A stretch of 64,000 bases of DNA from CAYZQH01 sp050300015. Lineage in GTDB: Bacteria > Pseudomonadota > Gammaproteobacteria > Pseudomonadales > Cellvibrionaceae. The stretch lies in NCBI GenBank assembly GCA_050300015.1, contig JBNKWZ010000005.1, forward strand, positions 186,001 through 250,000, in the 5' to 3' direction. Of the stretch, positions 9,163-17,861 are shown one piece after another (the stretch's first letter is position 1; every line of letters begins with the position of its first letter). Under the pieces are notes generated by a model. That model ran no database searches, was not told where the DNA came from, and saw nothing but the letters and a program-made list of their open reading frames with translations. The translations under genes were made by a program, and so were the position numbers.

Positions 9163-10174
9163 TCGCCCGCAAAGGGTTTGGCTTATAAGCGCTTTGGTGT
9201 TGGTTTTGATTATGCTGGCGGTATTGGCATTATCTTTGGGTGCTGTTCCCATCCCCATAACTGAGGTGATTCACTGGGTGAATGGGCACGCTAATCAAAC
9301 CCATACCCTTATTTTGACGCAACTGCGCCTACCTCGGGTTCTTCTGGCGATGCTCGTCGGGGCCGTGTTGGCAACGTGCGGTGGCTTGTCGCAGGGGTTG
9401 TTTCGCAACCCGCTCGCAGACCCGTCTTTAATTGGCGTGAGTGCCGGCGCTTCTTTAGGGGCCAGTATTGCCATTGTGCTATTGCAGCCCATTGGCTTTC
9501 AATGGGTGGGTTTATCGTTGGTGTCTATTTGTGCCTTCGTGGGTGCCGTGTTGTCTGTGTCACTGGTATACCAGTTCGCGCGTTCTTCCTTGGGAACCAG
9601 TGTTTCCACACTGTTGCTTGCAGGCGTGGGGCTGGCCTTTATCGCCGGCAGTGTCTCCACACTGTTGGAAGCCTTGGCGGATCATGCCATGTTGCGCCAA
9701 CTCAGCTTATGGCGCATGGGGGGATTAGAAGGCGCCAATGGGATTAAGGTCTGGATCATGGCGTTGGTGGCGAGTGGCGTGATACTCGTAGGTTTGCTTC
9801 AAGCGCGGGCGCTGGACGCCTTACTTCTGGGTGAATCGGAAGCGCATCATCTGGGGTTGCCGGTGGCGAAGTTGAAAAGAGGGTTGATTCTTACCATCGC
9901 CGCGGGCGTAGGTGTCAGTGTGGCTTTTGCGGGAGTTATTGCCTTTGTGGGATTGATGGTGCCGCACATTGCGCGCGCCTGGATAGGGCCCGTGCACAGA
10001 AACTTGTTACCACTTTGCGCATTGCTGGGCGCAATCCTGGTATTGCTGGCTGACACCGTTGCCCGCACGGTTTATGCGCCGGTTGAGTTGCCTGTGGGTA
10101 TGCTAATTTCATTGATTGGCGCCCCTTTTTTCTTGTTGATGCTGCGTAAACGGTATAGGTTTTATGGACAATAG
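9149..10174 (+). CDS. btuC: Vitamin B12 ABC transporter permease BtuC (FecCD family)
   Basis: The 341-residue, very hydrophobic protein has about ten membrane segments and FecCD-family landmarks: LRLPRVLLAMLVGAVLA, GLFRNPLADPSLIGVSAGA, and a late GVIAFVGLMVPHIAR segment. It forms the inner-membrane channel of the BtuCD importer. The start is GTG 9149, overlapping the end of cobQ, with AAAGGA at 9137-9142 as ribosome binding site. It overlaps btuD by 11 bases, indicating coupled translation. Similar permeases carry siderophores; the B12 assignment rests on operon context. Confidence 0.88.
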   Translation: MLLSNRPQRVWLISALVLVLIMLAVLALSLGAVPIPITEVIHWVNGHANQTHTLILTQLRLPRVLLAMLVGAVLATCGGLSQGLFRNPLADPSLIGVSAGASLGASIAIVLLQPIGFQWVGLSLVSICAFVGAVLSVSLVYQFARSSLGTSVSTLLLAGVGLAFIAGSVSTLLEALADHAMLRQLSLWRMGGLEGANGIKVWIMALVASGVILVGLLQARALDALLLGESEAHHLGLPVAKLKRGLILTIAAGVGVSVAFAGVIAFVGLMVPHIARAWIGPVHRNLLPLCALLGAILVLLADTVARTVYAPVELPVGMLISLIGAPFFLLMLRKRYRFYGQ

Positions 10175-10949
10175 TGGGGCGATCTTAAGTGTCAGTGATC
10201 TCACCTATGCGCACAAAGGTCGGACACTGCTCGAGGGCGTGACATTTCAGGTCTCTCCCGGTGAAATACTGGGTGTTATAGGTCCAAACGGTGCGGGCAA
10301 AACCACATTGTTAAAGTTGTTGTCGGGAGAATGGTCTTTGACTCAAGGCACCATGACTGTTTCCGTTATGGGTGCCGAAGCGTGCCAGGTGCCACGCGCA
10401 AAATGGTTGGGTGTGTTGCCACAATTCAGCCCATTGAGTTTTCCATTACCGGTGGAGGAGGTGATTCTGCTTGGGCGCACCCCACACAATACGGGCCTGG
10501 AATATGATCTCAATGTGGTGCAATCGGTGATGGCGGCGCTCGACATCCAACATTTAATGGGGCGGCCCTATACACATTTATCCGGTGGCGAAAAGCAGCG
10601 AGCCCAGCTGGCGCGTGTGCTTGCACAAGTGTGGCATGACGATGTTACATATCCGCAGTTGCTGTTATTGGATGAGCCAACAGGTGCCTTGGATATTGGT
10701 CATAAACAGCAATTGATGCAGGTCTTGCGTCGATGGGCAGACAAAGGCGGTGCAGTGGTTCTGGTGGAACACGATATTCAATTGACACTGAGTTATTCTG
10801 ACACCGTCATGGTCCTAGCGGGTGGTCAGGTAAAGGCGTTGGGCAGCCCTTCTGCAGTGGTGACGCCCACTTTAATGGCGGAGGTTTTCAACGCTAACGC
10901 GGCATTGGTGGCACACCCGGTAACGGGGGCACCGACTCTGTGTTTGTGA
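10164..10949 (+). CDS. btuD: Vitamin B12 ABC transporter ATP-binding protein BtuD
   Basis: The 261-residue ATPase has Walker A (GPNGAGKTT, about 39-47), signature LSGGEKQR, Walker B (LLLLDEPT) and the switch His (VEHD). It is in the FepC/BtuD group that powers import with FecCD permeases. The gene overlaps btuC upstream and btuF downstream (10 bases), so the three transporter genes are translationally linked. Peripheral inner-membrane protein on the cytoplasmic side. Confidence 0.9.
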   Translation: MDNSGAILSVSDLTYAHKGRTLLEGVTFQVSPGEILGVIGPNGAGKTTLLKLLSGEWSLTQGTMTVSVMGAEACQVPRAKWLGVLPQFSPLSFPLPVEEVILLGRTPHNTGLEYDLNVVQSVMAALDIQHLMGRPYTHLSGGEKQRAQLARVLAQVWHDDVTYPQLLLLDEPTGALDIGHKQQLMQVLRRWADKGGAVVLVEHDIQLTLSYSDTVMVLAGGQVKALGSPSAVVTPTLMAEVFNANAALVAHPVTGAPTLCL

Positions 10950-11863
10950 GGCGTAACCCATTGCTTCGCGTACTGCAGTCTTGCACCTTGGTCATGGTCG
11001 CCTGGCTTACGCCCACCATCACATGCGCAGAACCCGTTGAAGTAAAGGATTATTTAGGCCGAACAGTGACCTTTTCGCGGCCTGTTCAACGCGTGGTGGC
11101 TTTGGCGCCGCACATTGTTGAGAACTTCTACTCTGCGGGTGCAGGGCACACTCTGGTGGCAGCAGTCGAGTACAGTGATTTTCCTGAGCCCGCTAAGCAA
11201 TTACCCCGCGTGGGGGCAGTCAGCAGTTTTTCTTTGGAGACCATTGCATCGCTGAACCCTGATTTGGTGGTGGTTTGGATGTCAACTCGAGGTGGTGACA
11301 TACTGCAGCAATTAGAGGCCATCGGCATTAAGACCTATGCGTCTGACCCCCATTCGTTAGAGGACGTTGCGCGTTCTATTTTGGATTATGGTGTTTTGGC
11401 GGGTACACAAGCTATTGCGCAACACACGGTCGATGAGTATCGTGCGCAGCTACAAGACTTACGTCAGCGATACCAACAGAAGTCACTCATTTCTGCTTTT
11501 TATGAGGTGTGGCTTGAGCCTCTGCAAACGCTCAATGGCGAGCACATCGTTAGCGATGTAATGCGTTTGTGTGGCGTGCGCAATGTATTTGCCGGTGAGC
11601 GCTTGTTGGCGCCCAACGTCAGCATGGAGGCGCTTTTGGCGCGGCAACCCCAGATGATATTGTCGGGCTCTGCAAACGCCAACCCAGAGGCATGGCGAAA
11701 GCGCTGGCAGCAATGGCCAACCATCCCGGCGGTGGCACTCGGCCATTTGGTGGCGATTCCTGGTGATTGGATACATCGTCACAGCACTCGTATTTTAAAA
11801 GGTGCGCGCATCATTTGCGAATCAGCTGAGCAAACCCGTAGTGACGGACGAGGGCTGCAGTAA
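10940..11863 (+). CDS. btuF: Periplasmic cobalamin-binding protein BtuF
   Basis: The 307-residue protein has an N-terminal signal peptide (hydrophobic to about residue 30, cleavage near TCA-EP) and a class-III periplasmic binding fold. Markers are DYLGRTVTFSRPVQRVVALAPHIVE and the LNPDLVVVW segment typical of BtuF/FhuD-like proteins. It would deliver cobalamin from BtuB to BtuCD. The start is GTG 10940, overlapping btuD by 10 bases. It is the last clear B12 gene of the operon. Confidence 0.88.
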   Translation: MFVRRNPLLRVLQSCTLVMVAWLTPTITCAEPVEVKDYLGRTVTFSRPVQRVVALAPHIVENFYSAGAGHTLVAAVEYSDFPEPAKQLPRVGAVSSFSLETIASLNPDLVVVWMSTRGGDILQQLEAIGIKTYASDPHSLEDVARSILDYGVLAGTQAIAQHTVDEYRAQLQDLRQRYQQKSLISAFYEVWLEPLQTLNGEHIVSDVMRLCGVRNVFAGERLLAPNVSMEALLARQPQMILSGSANANPEAWRKRWQQWPTIPAVALGHLVAIPGDWIHRHSTRILKGARIICESAEQTRSDGRGLQ

Positions 11864-11927
11864 GACATCATTGCCTTCAGGCGCGCCCTATAAAATCTTG
11901 ACAACACCTTCTCCAAAGGACCCTTTT

Positions 11928-13136
11928 TTGCAACAGTTTTCACGTTTTCTCCTGGCGCATGGTGCCAATACGCTGAGCGTTGGTATCCAAATTGTAATGG
12001 TGGCATGGCTTGCCGTCGCGGAACTGCGCTTACCTGCCAGCGAATTGGGTTGGGTGCAAGCTGCGCTGCTCATTCCAAACGTGGGTGTGCTGTTATGGGC
12101 GGGCTTCTGGGTTGAGCGTGCCAATGCTGCATGGGTGTTACAGGGGGCCAATGCCGGCTTGATGATAGTGCACGGGCTCTTCGCTTACGCCCTTTGGGGC
12201 CATCAGGTGACGTTTGTGGGCCTGTTAATATACGCCGTGGGGCTGGGCGCTCTAAATGCCGTGATTCAAAATGCCCGGGAGACTCTGTTAGGGCGTTTTT
12301 CGAAAACCCATACTTTGCAGAAAAATATTTCGAGTGTAACCGTTGTGCAATTTGCCTCACAAGCGCTGGGGGTGGCGTTAGGTGTTGTGATGCATTGGCT
12401 GGATGCGGCTTCTTTGGTATTGATGCAAGCCCTGCTGTGCGCGTTTGCAATGGTTTGCTATGGCGGAACAAACTTATTGCGTGTGGGCCAATCCAATGAG
12501 GCGTCTACAGATAATTGCGGACTGGTACAAACGCTAAAGGCCATTGCCCAACTCAAGGCCTTGCGCACAGTGTTATTGTTGGTGGCTTTCAACGGCCTTA
12601 TGCACATGGGAATGTTCTTAGTGTTACTGCCGCTTATGGCCACTCAATGGCTGGGTTTTCAGGCGTTGGGGTATGTGGCACTGCAGCTAACTTTTATTGT
12701 GGGCTCGATCGTGGTCAGCGGACGTTTAATGATGGGGCCACCTGTGGCTCATCCTGGGCAGCATGTCATGTTTGCGGCGCTCTATTCGGGGGTTATTGGT
12801 TTTGCCTTAGCCGCGGGGCCTACACCTTTTGGTTTGTTTGCACTCATTTTTTGTTGGGGGGTTGTAGCTGGGGGGTCCGCAAATTTGTGCCGTGTGGTTG
12901 CGCAAAGTTTAGCACCCGAGAGCATGCGGGCCCGTGTCATGGGGTTATATCAATTTGCCTTATTTGGTTGTGCACCCTTCGGCGCGCTTTTGGCGGGTTA
13001 TTTGGTTCATCTGAGTGGTATGCCCCTGGCCTTAAAAACACTTGGTGCTTGCAGTGTTGCGGTTTTTATTTTGTCTTTGTTGCAAAAAGAGTTGTGGCAA
13101 TTTACACCGGTGCAAAACAGGGCTGAAACGCAATAA
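11928..13136 (+). CDS. MFS transporter (EntS-like MFS_3 type)
   Basis: The protein is about 402 residues with roughly twelve hydrophobic segments in a major facilitator arrangement, resembling the enterobactin-exporter-like MFS_3 group. A TTG at 11928 with AAAGGA at 11915-11920 is preferred as start. The frame stays open upstream to a GTG at 11802, but those 42 residues are not hydrophobic and overlap btuF. It follows btuF by 64 bases and may be co-transcribed, but nothing in the sequence shows the substrate. The 3' end overlaps the convergent SpoU gene by 35 bases. Confidence 0.8.
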   Translation: MQQFSRFLLAHGANTLSVGIQIVMVAWLAVAELRLPASELGWVQAALLIPNVGVLLWAGFWVERANAAWVLQGANAGLMIVHGLFAYALWGHQVTFVGLLIYAVGLGALNAVIQNARETLLGRFSKTHTLQKNISSVTVVQFASQALGVALGVVMHWLDAASLVLMQALLCAFAMVCYGGTNLLRVGQSNEASTDNCGLVQTLKAIAQLKALRTVLLLVAFNGLMHMGMFLVLLPLMATQWLGFQALGYVALQLTFIVGSIVVSGRLMMGPPVAHPGQHVMFAALYSGVIGFALAAGPTPFGLFALIFCWGVVAGGSANLCRVVAQSLAPESMRARVMGLYQFALFGCAPFGALLAGYLVHLSGMPLALKTLGACSVAVFILSLLQKELWQFTPVQNRAETQ

Positions 13137-13881
13137 GCGCGGCGGCAACACTGACATTTAAGGATTCTACACCGTTACACATTGGGATGCTGAGCGAGGT
13201 GTTGCAAAGCTTTTGCACGGCGTCACTCAAACCGTGCGTTTCATTTCCCAATACGAAAACACTGCGTTTTTGCGCGGTAAAGCCGGCAATGGATTGCTTG
13301 GCGTTGGCTTCAAGGCCGTAAATCTGGGTTTCAGATTGCGCCATTAGGGAAAGCGTCCGACTGAGGGACTGACAGCGAATAATGCGCGCACGAAATAACG
13401 TCCCTGCACTGGCTTTGATCACCAGTGAGTCCAATGGTGCAGAACCTTTATCAGGTAATAAAATACCGGTGGCCGGGGAGGCGCACACGGTGCGAATTAT
13501 CATGCCTACGTTTTGAGGGTTGGTGACGCCGTCCAACGCAATTAGCGAGAAGGTTTCAGGCAGTTGATGAATAAAGTCTTCAGCACTGGAGAAGCCGGGG
13601 CAGGCAACATCCAGAGCAACCCCTTGATCTTGTTTACGGTTTTTAGAAATGCGCGACAAAGCTTCTCGGGAGTGAAACGCCACTGGTACGTTTCGTCTGT
13701 CGGCACGCTGCAGAATGTCACGCACAATGCCATCAGGCCTATTGGACTCGGCGCAATGTAATTTGTGGCAGCGCAATCGCTCGTCTTGTAGTGCTTCCAG
13801 TACGGGTTTACGCCCAAAAACCGTGAGTATTGAAGCCAGCTGTCGTTTTTTTTCACGATATTGCTCAGAGTCTTCACGCAT
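13102..13881 (-). CDS. TrmH/SpoU-family RNA 2'-O-methyltransferase
   Basis: The 259-residue protein has an N-terminal RNA-binding substrate domain (FGRKPVLEAL, residues about 22-95). A SPOUT knot domain follows with NPQNVGMIIRT (motif 1), LGNETHGLS (motif 2) and IPMCNGVESLNVSVAAALI (motif 3, SAM binding). Family members methylate ribose 2'-OH in rRNA or tRNA; the target cannot be decided from sequence alone. It is convergent with the MFS gene, overlapping its end. Confidence 0.88.
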   Translation of the reverse strand: MREDSEQYREKKRQLASILTVFGRKPVLEALQDERLRCHKLHCAESNRPDGIVRDILQRADRRNVPVAFHSREALSRISKNRKQDQGVALDVACPGFSSAEDFIHQLPETFSLIALDGVTNPQNVGMIIRTVCASPATGILLPDKGSAPLDSLVIKASAGTLFRARIIRCQSLSRTLSLMAQSETQIYGLEANAKQSIAGFTAQKRSVFVLGNETHGLSDAVQKLCNTSLSIPMCNGVESLNVSVAAALIAFQPCFAPV

Positions 13882-13922
13882 ATAGATTACACACAGTGTT
13901 AACAGGCCCTACGTCAATAAGT

Positions 13923-14336
13923 TTAAACGTGAAGATAGCAGTCTTCGCTGTTTTCCAGCAATGCATTTAAGATCAAACTGCGTGAAATGAGCCCCACCAA
14001 GCGACCCTCTTGGACCACAGGATAATTTTTGGGGGGACGCTCGGCCATGGCCTCTGCAATTTCGAGTATTGAGGTCTCTGGTGCGACCGTAAGAACTTGG
14101 CGTTTCATCACGGTAGACACCGACTGTGAGTCCTCGCAAAAAAACGTATCATTCAACATGGCTTTTATACAGTCGTGTTCAGAAACAAATCCCACCACAT
14201 TCTCATTGTCGTCCACCACAGGAGCACCGAGTATTTTGGCTTTTGCCAAGGTCGCCACCACATCCCGGATAGACGCATCGCAGTGAATCGCATGCGGGTT
14301 ATGGTCCATATAATCTTTCACCAAGATTGAGTGCAT
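13923..14336 (-). CDS. Protein of two CBS domains
   Basis: This 137-residue cytoplasmic protein is made of two CBS repeats (about 8-62 and 74-131), with GAPVVDDNENVVGFVSEHD and YPVVQEGRLVGLISR as the conserved strand-turn parts. CBS pairs bind adenosyl ligands such as AMP, ATP or SAM and act as energy or ligand sensors. No catalytic domain is fused. About 170 bases without a gene separate it from pdxJ, so it may be its own transcription unit. Function unknown. Confidence 0.85.
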   Translation of the reverse strand: MHSILVKDYMDHNPHAIHCDASIRDVVATLAKAKILGAPVVDDNENVVGFVSEHDCIKAMLNDTFFCEDSQSVSTVMKRQVLTVAPETSILEIAEAMAERPPKNYPVVQEGRLVGLISRSLILNALLENSEDCYLHV

Positions 14337-14507
14337 TGGGGGCCCCTAAATTCATTCGAGTTGTCTTAATCGAGCCTCGGATGGTCAATTTAGTCCAAGA
14401 CGCTTCTCACTAAGTATAGATGGTTGTTAGTGATAGCAGGCCTTAGAATAGTGGTTTTGCGCGCTCAAACAATGAACAGGGGGACTTTGATGTGGACGTA
14501 AAGTCAG

Positions 14508-15263
14508 CTACTTGCATAGAGACAAATACGCGTTGATTGCTGTGTCCCACCCCATTACCAGAGCGTCCACGGTTAATGCGTGGCCAATGGAGACTTCCAG
14601 TAACCCGGGAATTTGAGTAAAGCAGGGTAGGTTGTCTAAATTGAGGTCATGTCCCGCATTCACGCCTAGGCCAATGCTTTGCGCATGCATTGCCGCCAAT
14701 CGATACTTTTGAAACAGTGCATCGCTGGCCGCATCATCGGGTTTATAAGTCCACGCAAAAGGGCCGCTATAAAGCTCTATACGGTCGGCCCCCACAGCTT
14801 TGGCCAATTCGATTTGCGCAATATCCGGCTCCATAAACAAGCTCACCCGAATGTCCAAAGATTTAAGGCGCGCAATAATGGGCCTCAGGGCATCACCGTC
14901 GGTTATGAGGTCAAAGCCATGGTCAGAGGTGAGCTGAGATGCGCTATCGGGCACCAGCGTGCACTGTGAGGGTTTGGCGCGCTCTGCCAAACCCAACAGT
15001 CCAGGGTAATCGCCCTCAGGTGGTGCCGTGGGGTTCCCTTCGATGTTCAATTCGGCGCTTGGGTATTGCGCAATCAATTGTGCAATATCGGTCACATCCT
15101 TTGGGCGAATGTGGCGTTGGTCGGGCCGAGGGTGAACTGTGAGCCCTTGAACCCCCAAATCCAAACATTTTTGGGCAAAGGTTAAAACGCTCGGGTGATC
15201 CCCTGCACGTGAATTTCGCAACAGCGCAATTTTGTTTAAATTAACGGAAAGTGCTGTGGTCAT
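14508..15263 (-). CDS. pdxJ: Pyridoxine 5'-phosphate synthase PdxJ
   Basis: The 251-residue TIM-barrel enzyme condenses 1-deoxyxylulose 5-phosphate with 3-amino-2-oxopropyl phosphate to make pyridoxine 5'-phosphate, the last ring-forming step of B6 synthesis. Family marks are VNLNKIALLRNSR at the N-terminus, LTVHPRPDQRHI near residue 40, ELNIEGNP near 73, and GVNAGHDLNLDNL near 200. The start overlaps the stop of the upstream cyclophilin gene by 4 bases. In many proteobacteria pdxJ follows recO, which is not the case here. Confidence 0.93.
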   Translation of the reverse strand: MTTALSVNLNKIALLRNSRAGDHPSVLTFAQKCLDLGVQGLTVHPRPDQRHIRPKDVTDIAQLIAQYPSAELNIEGNPTAPPEGDYPGLLGLAERAKPSQCTLVPDSASQLTSDHGFDLITDGDALRPIIARLKSLDIRVSLFMEPDIAQIELAKAVGADRIELYSGPFAWTYKPDDAASDALFQKYRLAAMHAQSIGLGVNAGHDLNLDNLPCFTQIPGLLEVSIGHALTVDALVMGWDTAINAYLSLCK

Positions 15264-15898
15264 TTTGTTTTTATAGCACCACTTTTTTGGCGAAACGCTT
15301 TAGTGATGACCACTTGGTCGTTGGGGGCGTTCACAAAAACACCGGAGTGATTACCTTGAGGCAATGCGGCCATTTTGTCGATGACCTCTATGCCTTTAAT
15401 CACTCGGCCATACACGGCGTAGCCGGGACGGTTGGGTTTCCAATCCAGCGAAGGATTGTCATTCAGGTTGATAAAAAATTGTGTGGTGGCACTGTTGGGT
15501 GCATTGGTGCGTGCCATTGAAAGCGTACCGCGTTTGTTGGGAAGGCGGTTGTCGGACTCGTTCACAATCGGTGCGCGTGTCGCTTTACGCTGGTACTGGG
15601 TATCAAACCCGCCCCCTTGCACCATAAAGCCCGCAATCACGCGATGAAAAATCACGCCGTTGTAAAAACCATCGTCAACATAGGCCAAAAAATTTTCAAC
15701 GGATTTCGGTGCCTTGTCGGGGAAAAGTTCAATTACCATATCACCCAGGTTGGTTTGCATGACCACAAGCGGGCGTGCCGGTTTGGCCTTTGGGGCCTCT
15801 TTGGCCGCCTGTTGCTCAGTGGGTTCTGCGGCATTGGTGAGTCCCGCTAAGGGAAATGTCAGAATGAGAGACAATACAAATTGACTTAACAAACGCAT
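15260..15898 (-). CDS. Periplasmic peptidyl-prolyl cis-trans isomerase (cyclophilin)
   Basis: The 212-residue protein has a signal peptide (about 23 residues, ending TNA-AE), a short Ala/Pro/Lys-rich linker, then a complete cyclophilin domain with NFLAYVDDGFYNGVIFHRVI, FMVQGGGFD and an NSATTQFFIN block. It should catalyse proline isomerisation during folding of exported proteins. It overlaps pdxJ by 4 bases and is probably co-transcribed with it. A second, cytoplasmic cyclophilin is at 35714-36214. Confidence 0.92.
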   Translation of the reverse strand: MRLLSQFVLSLILTFPLAGLTNAAEPTEQQAAKEAPKAKPARPLVVMQTNLGDMVIELFPDKAPKSVENFLAYVDDGFYNGVIFHRVIAGFMVQGGGFDTQYQRKATRAPIVNESDNRLPNKRGTLSMARTNAPNSATTQFFINLNDNPSLDWKPNRPGYAVYGRVIKGIEVIDKMAALPQGNHSGVFVNAPNDQVVITKAFRQKSGAIKTK

Positions 15899-15981
15899 AT
15901 CTTATTTTCTCTTGGTCGAAGGAGTTGCTGGTTTTCAATCACAAGTACTTGAACACGGATTCGGTTAGGTGACGAGGGCGT

Positions 15982-16653
15982 CTAATTTGCCCACTCGGTG
16001 TTGCGCTTTTTAGGTTTCAGTGCGGGCAATACCAGCATTAAAAACATTCCTAGGACGACAAGGCCAGAGCCAAACAACCATTGGCTTACGGTTTTGTCGT
16101 GGCGCAGGCGGTCGTTTTCTGCACGCATGGTGTCGAAATCGGTCTTCAATAATTCGTGGTCCGCGAGCAGTGTTTTATAGCGGTGACTCAAGTTGACGGC
16201 ATCTGCAGACAGCATTTTTAAGTTTCTTAGCTCTTCTTCTATGCTGGCTTTGGATTTCGATGCCGTGGTTGCCGTTTTTTGAAGGTCCGAATGTTCGTCA
16301 CGTAGTGCTTTCAGTTCAGCCGCAAGTGCCTCGGCGCGAGCTTTGGCTTTGTTCATGTCTTCCAGTGCAGCGGTCAATTGTAAGCGCGCCGTTGGTGAAG
16401 AAATTAAATATTGCTGGCGTATCCAGCCTTCTAATCCTGAAGGAGTTCGAACCTTGGCCCAGTCGGAACCTTCTTGCGCCTCTAGCACCGTCATTTTGGT
16501 ACCCGTCTTAATTCTCGAATGGATAATACGATATTCATTGCCAGCGCCGCTTCGCATGGGAACGTACATCACATCAGATACATATTGGGTTTGCGCTTGC
16601 GCATGGGCAGCCAGGATGAGGCCAAAAACCAAAGTTATGAGTAGGTGTTTCAT
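15982..16653 (-). CDS. TIGR04211-type SH3 domain protein with coiled coil and C-terminal membrane anchor
   Basis: The 223-residue protein has a signal peptide (about 20 residues, cleaved near AQA-QT) and a bacterial SH3 domain at about 22-85 (VPMRSGAGNEYRII, GLEGWIRQQYL). A long coiled coil rich in Ala, Glu, Lys and Leu covers about 92-190, followed by one hydrophobic segment and a basic tail. This is the architecture of E. coli YgiM/TIGR04211 proteins, thought to sit in the periplasm anchored in the inner membrane. Function is not established. Confidence 0.85.
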   Translation of the reverse strand: MKHLLITLVFGLILAAHAQAQTQYVSDVMYVPMRSGAGNEYRIIHSRIKTGTKMTVLEAQEGSDWAKVRTPSGLEGWIRQQYLISSPTARLQLTAALEDMNKAKARAEALAAELKALRDEHSDLQKTATTASKSKASIEEELRNLKMLSADAVNLSHRYKTLLADHELLKTDFDTMRAENDRLRHDKTVSQWLFGSGLVVLGMFLMLVLPALKPKKRNTEWAN

Positions 16654-16674
16654 TTTTCTTTAACCGTATCCAGT

Positions 16675-16965
16675 TTAGGGAAGCACTTTCTTGAAGGGTT
16701 TAACGGTAACGTTGGCATACACACCGGCAGCAACATAAGGGTCTTGATTTGCCCAGGCTTGGGCCGAGACCAATGAGTCGAATTCGGCAACCACAAGGCT
16801 GCCGCTAAAGCCAGTTTGGGTATTATCTTCGAAGGGGTGCGGGCCGGCCAATACCAACCGGTTTTCTTCGGCGAGGCTTTCTAAACGCGCTAAATGCGCT
16901 GGGCGAGCAGTTTGTCGTAGCGCCAAACTGTTTTCCACGTCTTCACTGATAATGGCGTATAGCAT
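16675..16965 (-). CDS. YciI family protein
   Basis: The 96-residue protein begins MLYAIISEDVENSLALR and contains RPAHLARLESLAEENRLVLAG and a late conserved Asp in NQDPYVAAGVY, as in YciI-like ferredoxin-fold dimers. Family members have an Asp-His pair suggesting catalysis, but the reaction is not known for most. It lies 21 bases upstream of the SH3 protein on the same strand and downstream of the VC0807-type membrane gene. yciI genes often sit near yciB/yciO/scpA, as here. Confidence 0.87.
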   Translation of the reverse strand: MLYAIISEDVENSLALRQTARPAHLARLESLAEENRLVLAGPHPFEDNTQTGFSGSLVVAEFDSLVSAQAWANQDPYVAAGVYANVTVKPFKKVLP

Positions 16966-17045
16966 ACTGAACCTTGTTTATCTTTGTTTTTCTTGTATGG
17001 CCTTTCCAATCAGTAGTTTGCGATCAAAAGGCCGCGTCTTGATGG

Positions 17046-17777
17046 TTATTTTGTTGTATTTGACGTCACGAAGAGTTCCTCAAACCCAAGGCCGGTTAAT
17101 TTCTCTATACGCCAGAACAAATAGAACAGGGCAACCATTAAAACGAGGGTGGACGGTATTGTAATGACTGGGAAACTTAATGCCATCATTTTACCGTATT
17201 CGGCGTTAAAGGCCTCTGTTCCGGGTTGGCTGACCAGTACCCATTTTGCTAATCCATAGTTGAGTGCCGACGACAAAAAGAACGACGCTGCAAACAATAA
17301 CGAGGCAACCTGTAATGCTTTGTCGAAGGCGCGTTTTATGGGGCCTTGCTGTAACGCGGGTTGTAATTTGTCTACCTGCACAAAGGTTTCGTTGAACATA
17401 ATCAAACGAATGGGGGATATGCGCGTAAAACTTAAGATCAGCACCACTAAGCCAATGAGTCCTGGGACGGCCGCTTCTTTTAAAGCCATGTACTCTGGTG
17501 GCGCTTTAAAGACCAGCATGCTGCCACTGAGTAAAACACTGACAACGCCAATGGCAGAGAAGATGTTGACCTTTTTTCGGTCAAAAAAATCGTATATGCC
17601 GTAACCCACAGGGAAAGCCAGGGCCGCAATGACCGCGAGTTTGGGGCCAAGGTATTCGTCACCGCTGCCTTTGGTAAGGATGAGCGTTGGGATGACAATA
17701 TTCAGAAGTAAATTTGCCCAAATATTCTCGCGCTTGGGTTTCGAATTCGCTTGCGGTTCCACAGTCTCAATTTCCAT
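17046..17777 (-). CDS. VC0807-type multispanning inner-membrane protein
   Basis: The protein is 243 residues with a short charged N-terminus and about six hydrophobic segments. It resembles the VC0807 family: NLLLNIVIPTLIL, AALAFPVGYGIYDFFDRKKVN, ALNYGLAKWVL. The start is placed at ATG 17777; the frame stays open to a TTG at 17819 that gives only a hydrophilic extension. The position beside yciI and the PHP/yciO/scp block is where many gammaproteobacteria keep the septation protein YciB, and the topology is similar. That relationship is an inference and the function is unknown. Confidence 0.75.
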   Translation of the reverse strand: MEIETVEPQANSKPKRENIWANLLLNIVIPTLILTKGSGDEYLGPKLAVIAALAFPVGYGIYDFFDRKKVNIFSAIGVVSVLLSGSMLVFKAPPEYMALKEAAVPGLIGLVVLILSFTRISPIRLIMFNETFVQVDKLQPALQQGPIKRAFDKALQVASLLFAASFFLSSALNYGLAKWVLVSQPGTEAFNAEYGKMMALSFPVITIPSTLVLMVALFYLFWRIEKLTGLGFEELFVTSNTTK

Positions 17778-17861
17778 TGTCGTCTCATTTTTGGCGATTG
17801 TCGTATCCGGGGGATACAATGGCGGCTGGCTCGCTTATATTGAATCGCATTTGGAGGCCTT

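Noticed and set aside
11802..11927. Upstream extension of the MFS gene from GTG 11802
   Set aside because: The extra 42 residues are hydrophilic, overlap btuF by 62 bases and lack a ribosome binding site, while TTG 11928 has AAAGGA at good spacing.
12515..13126. Open frame of about 200 codons inside the MFS gene
   Set aside because: It lies in another frame of a clear membrane transporter and its product is Gly/Cys/Trp-rich without family likeness; a shadow frame.
17046..17777. Calling the membrane protein YciB (septation protein A)
   Set aside because: Gene neighbourhood fits YciB, but the sequence lacks the YciB N-terminal pattern and fits the VC0807 family better.
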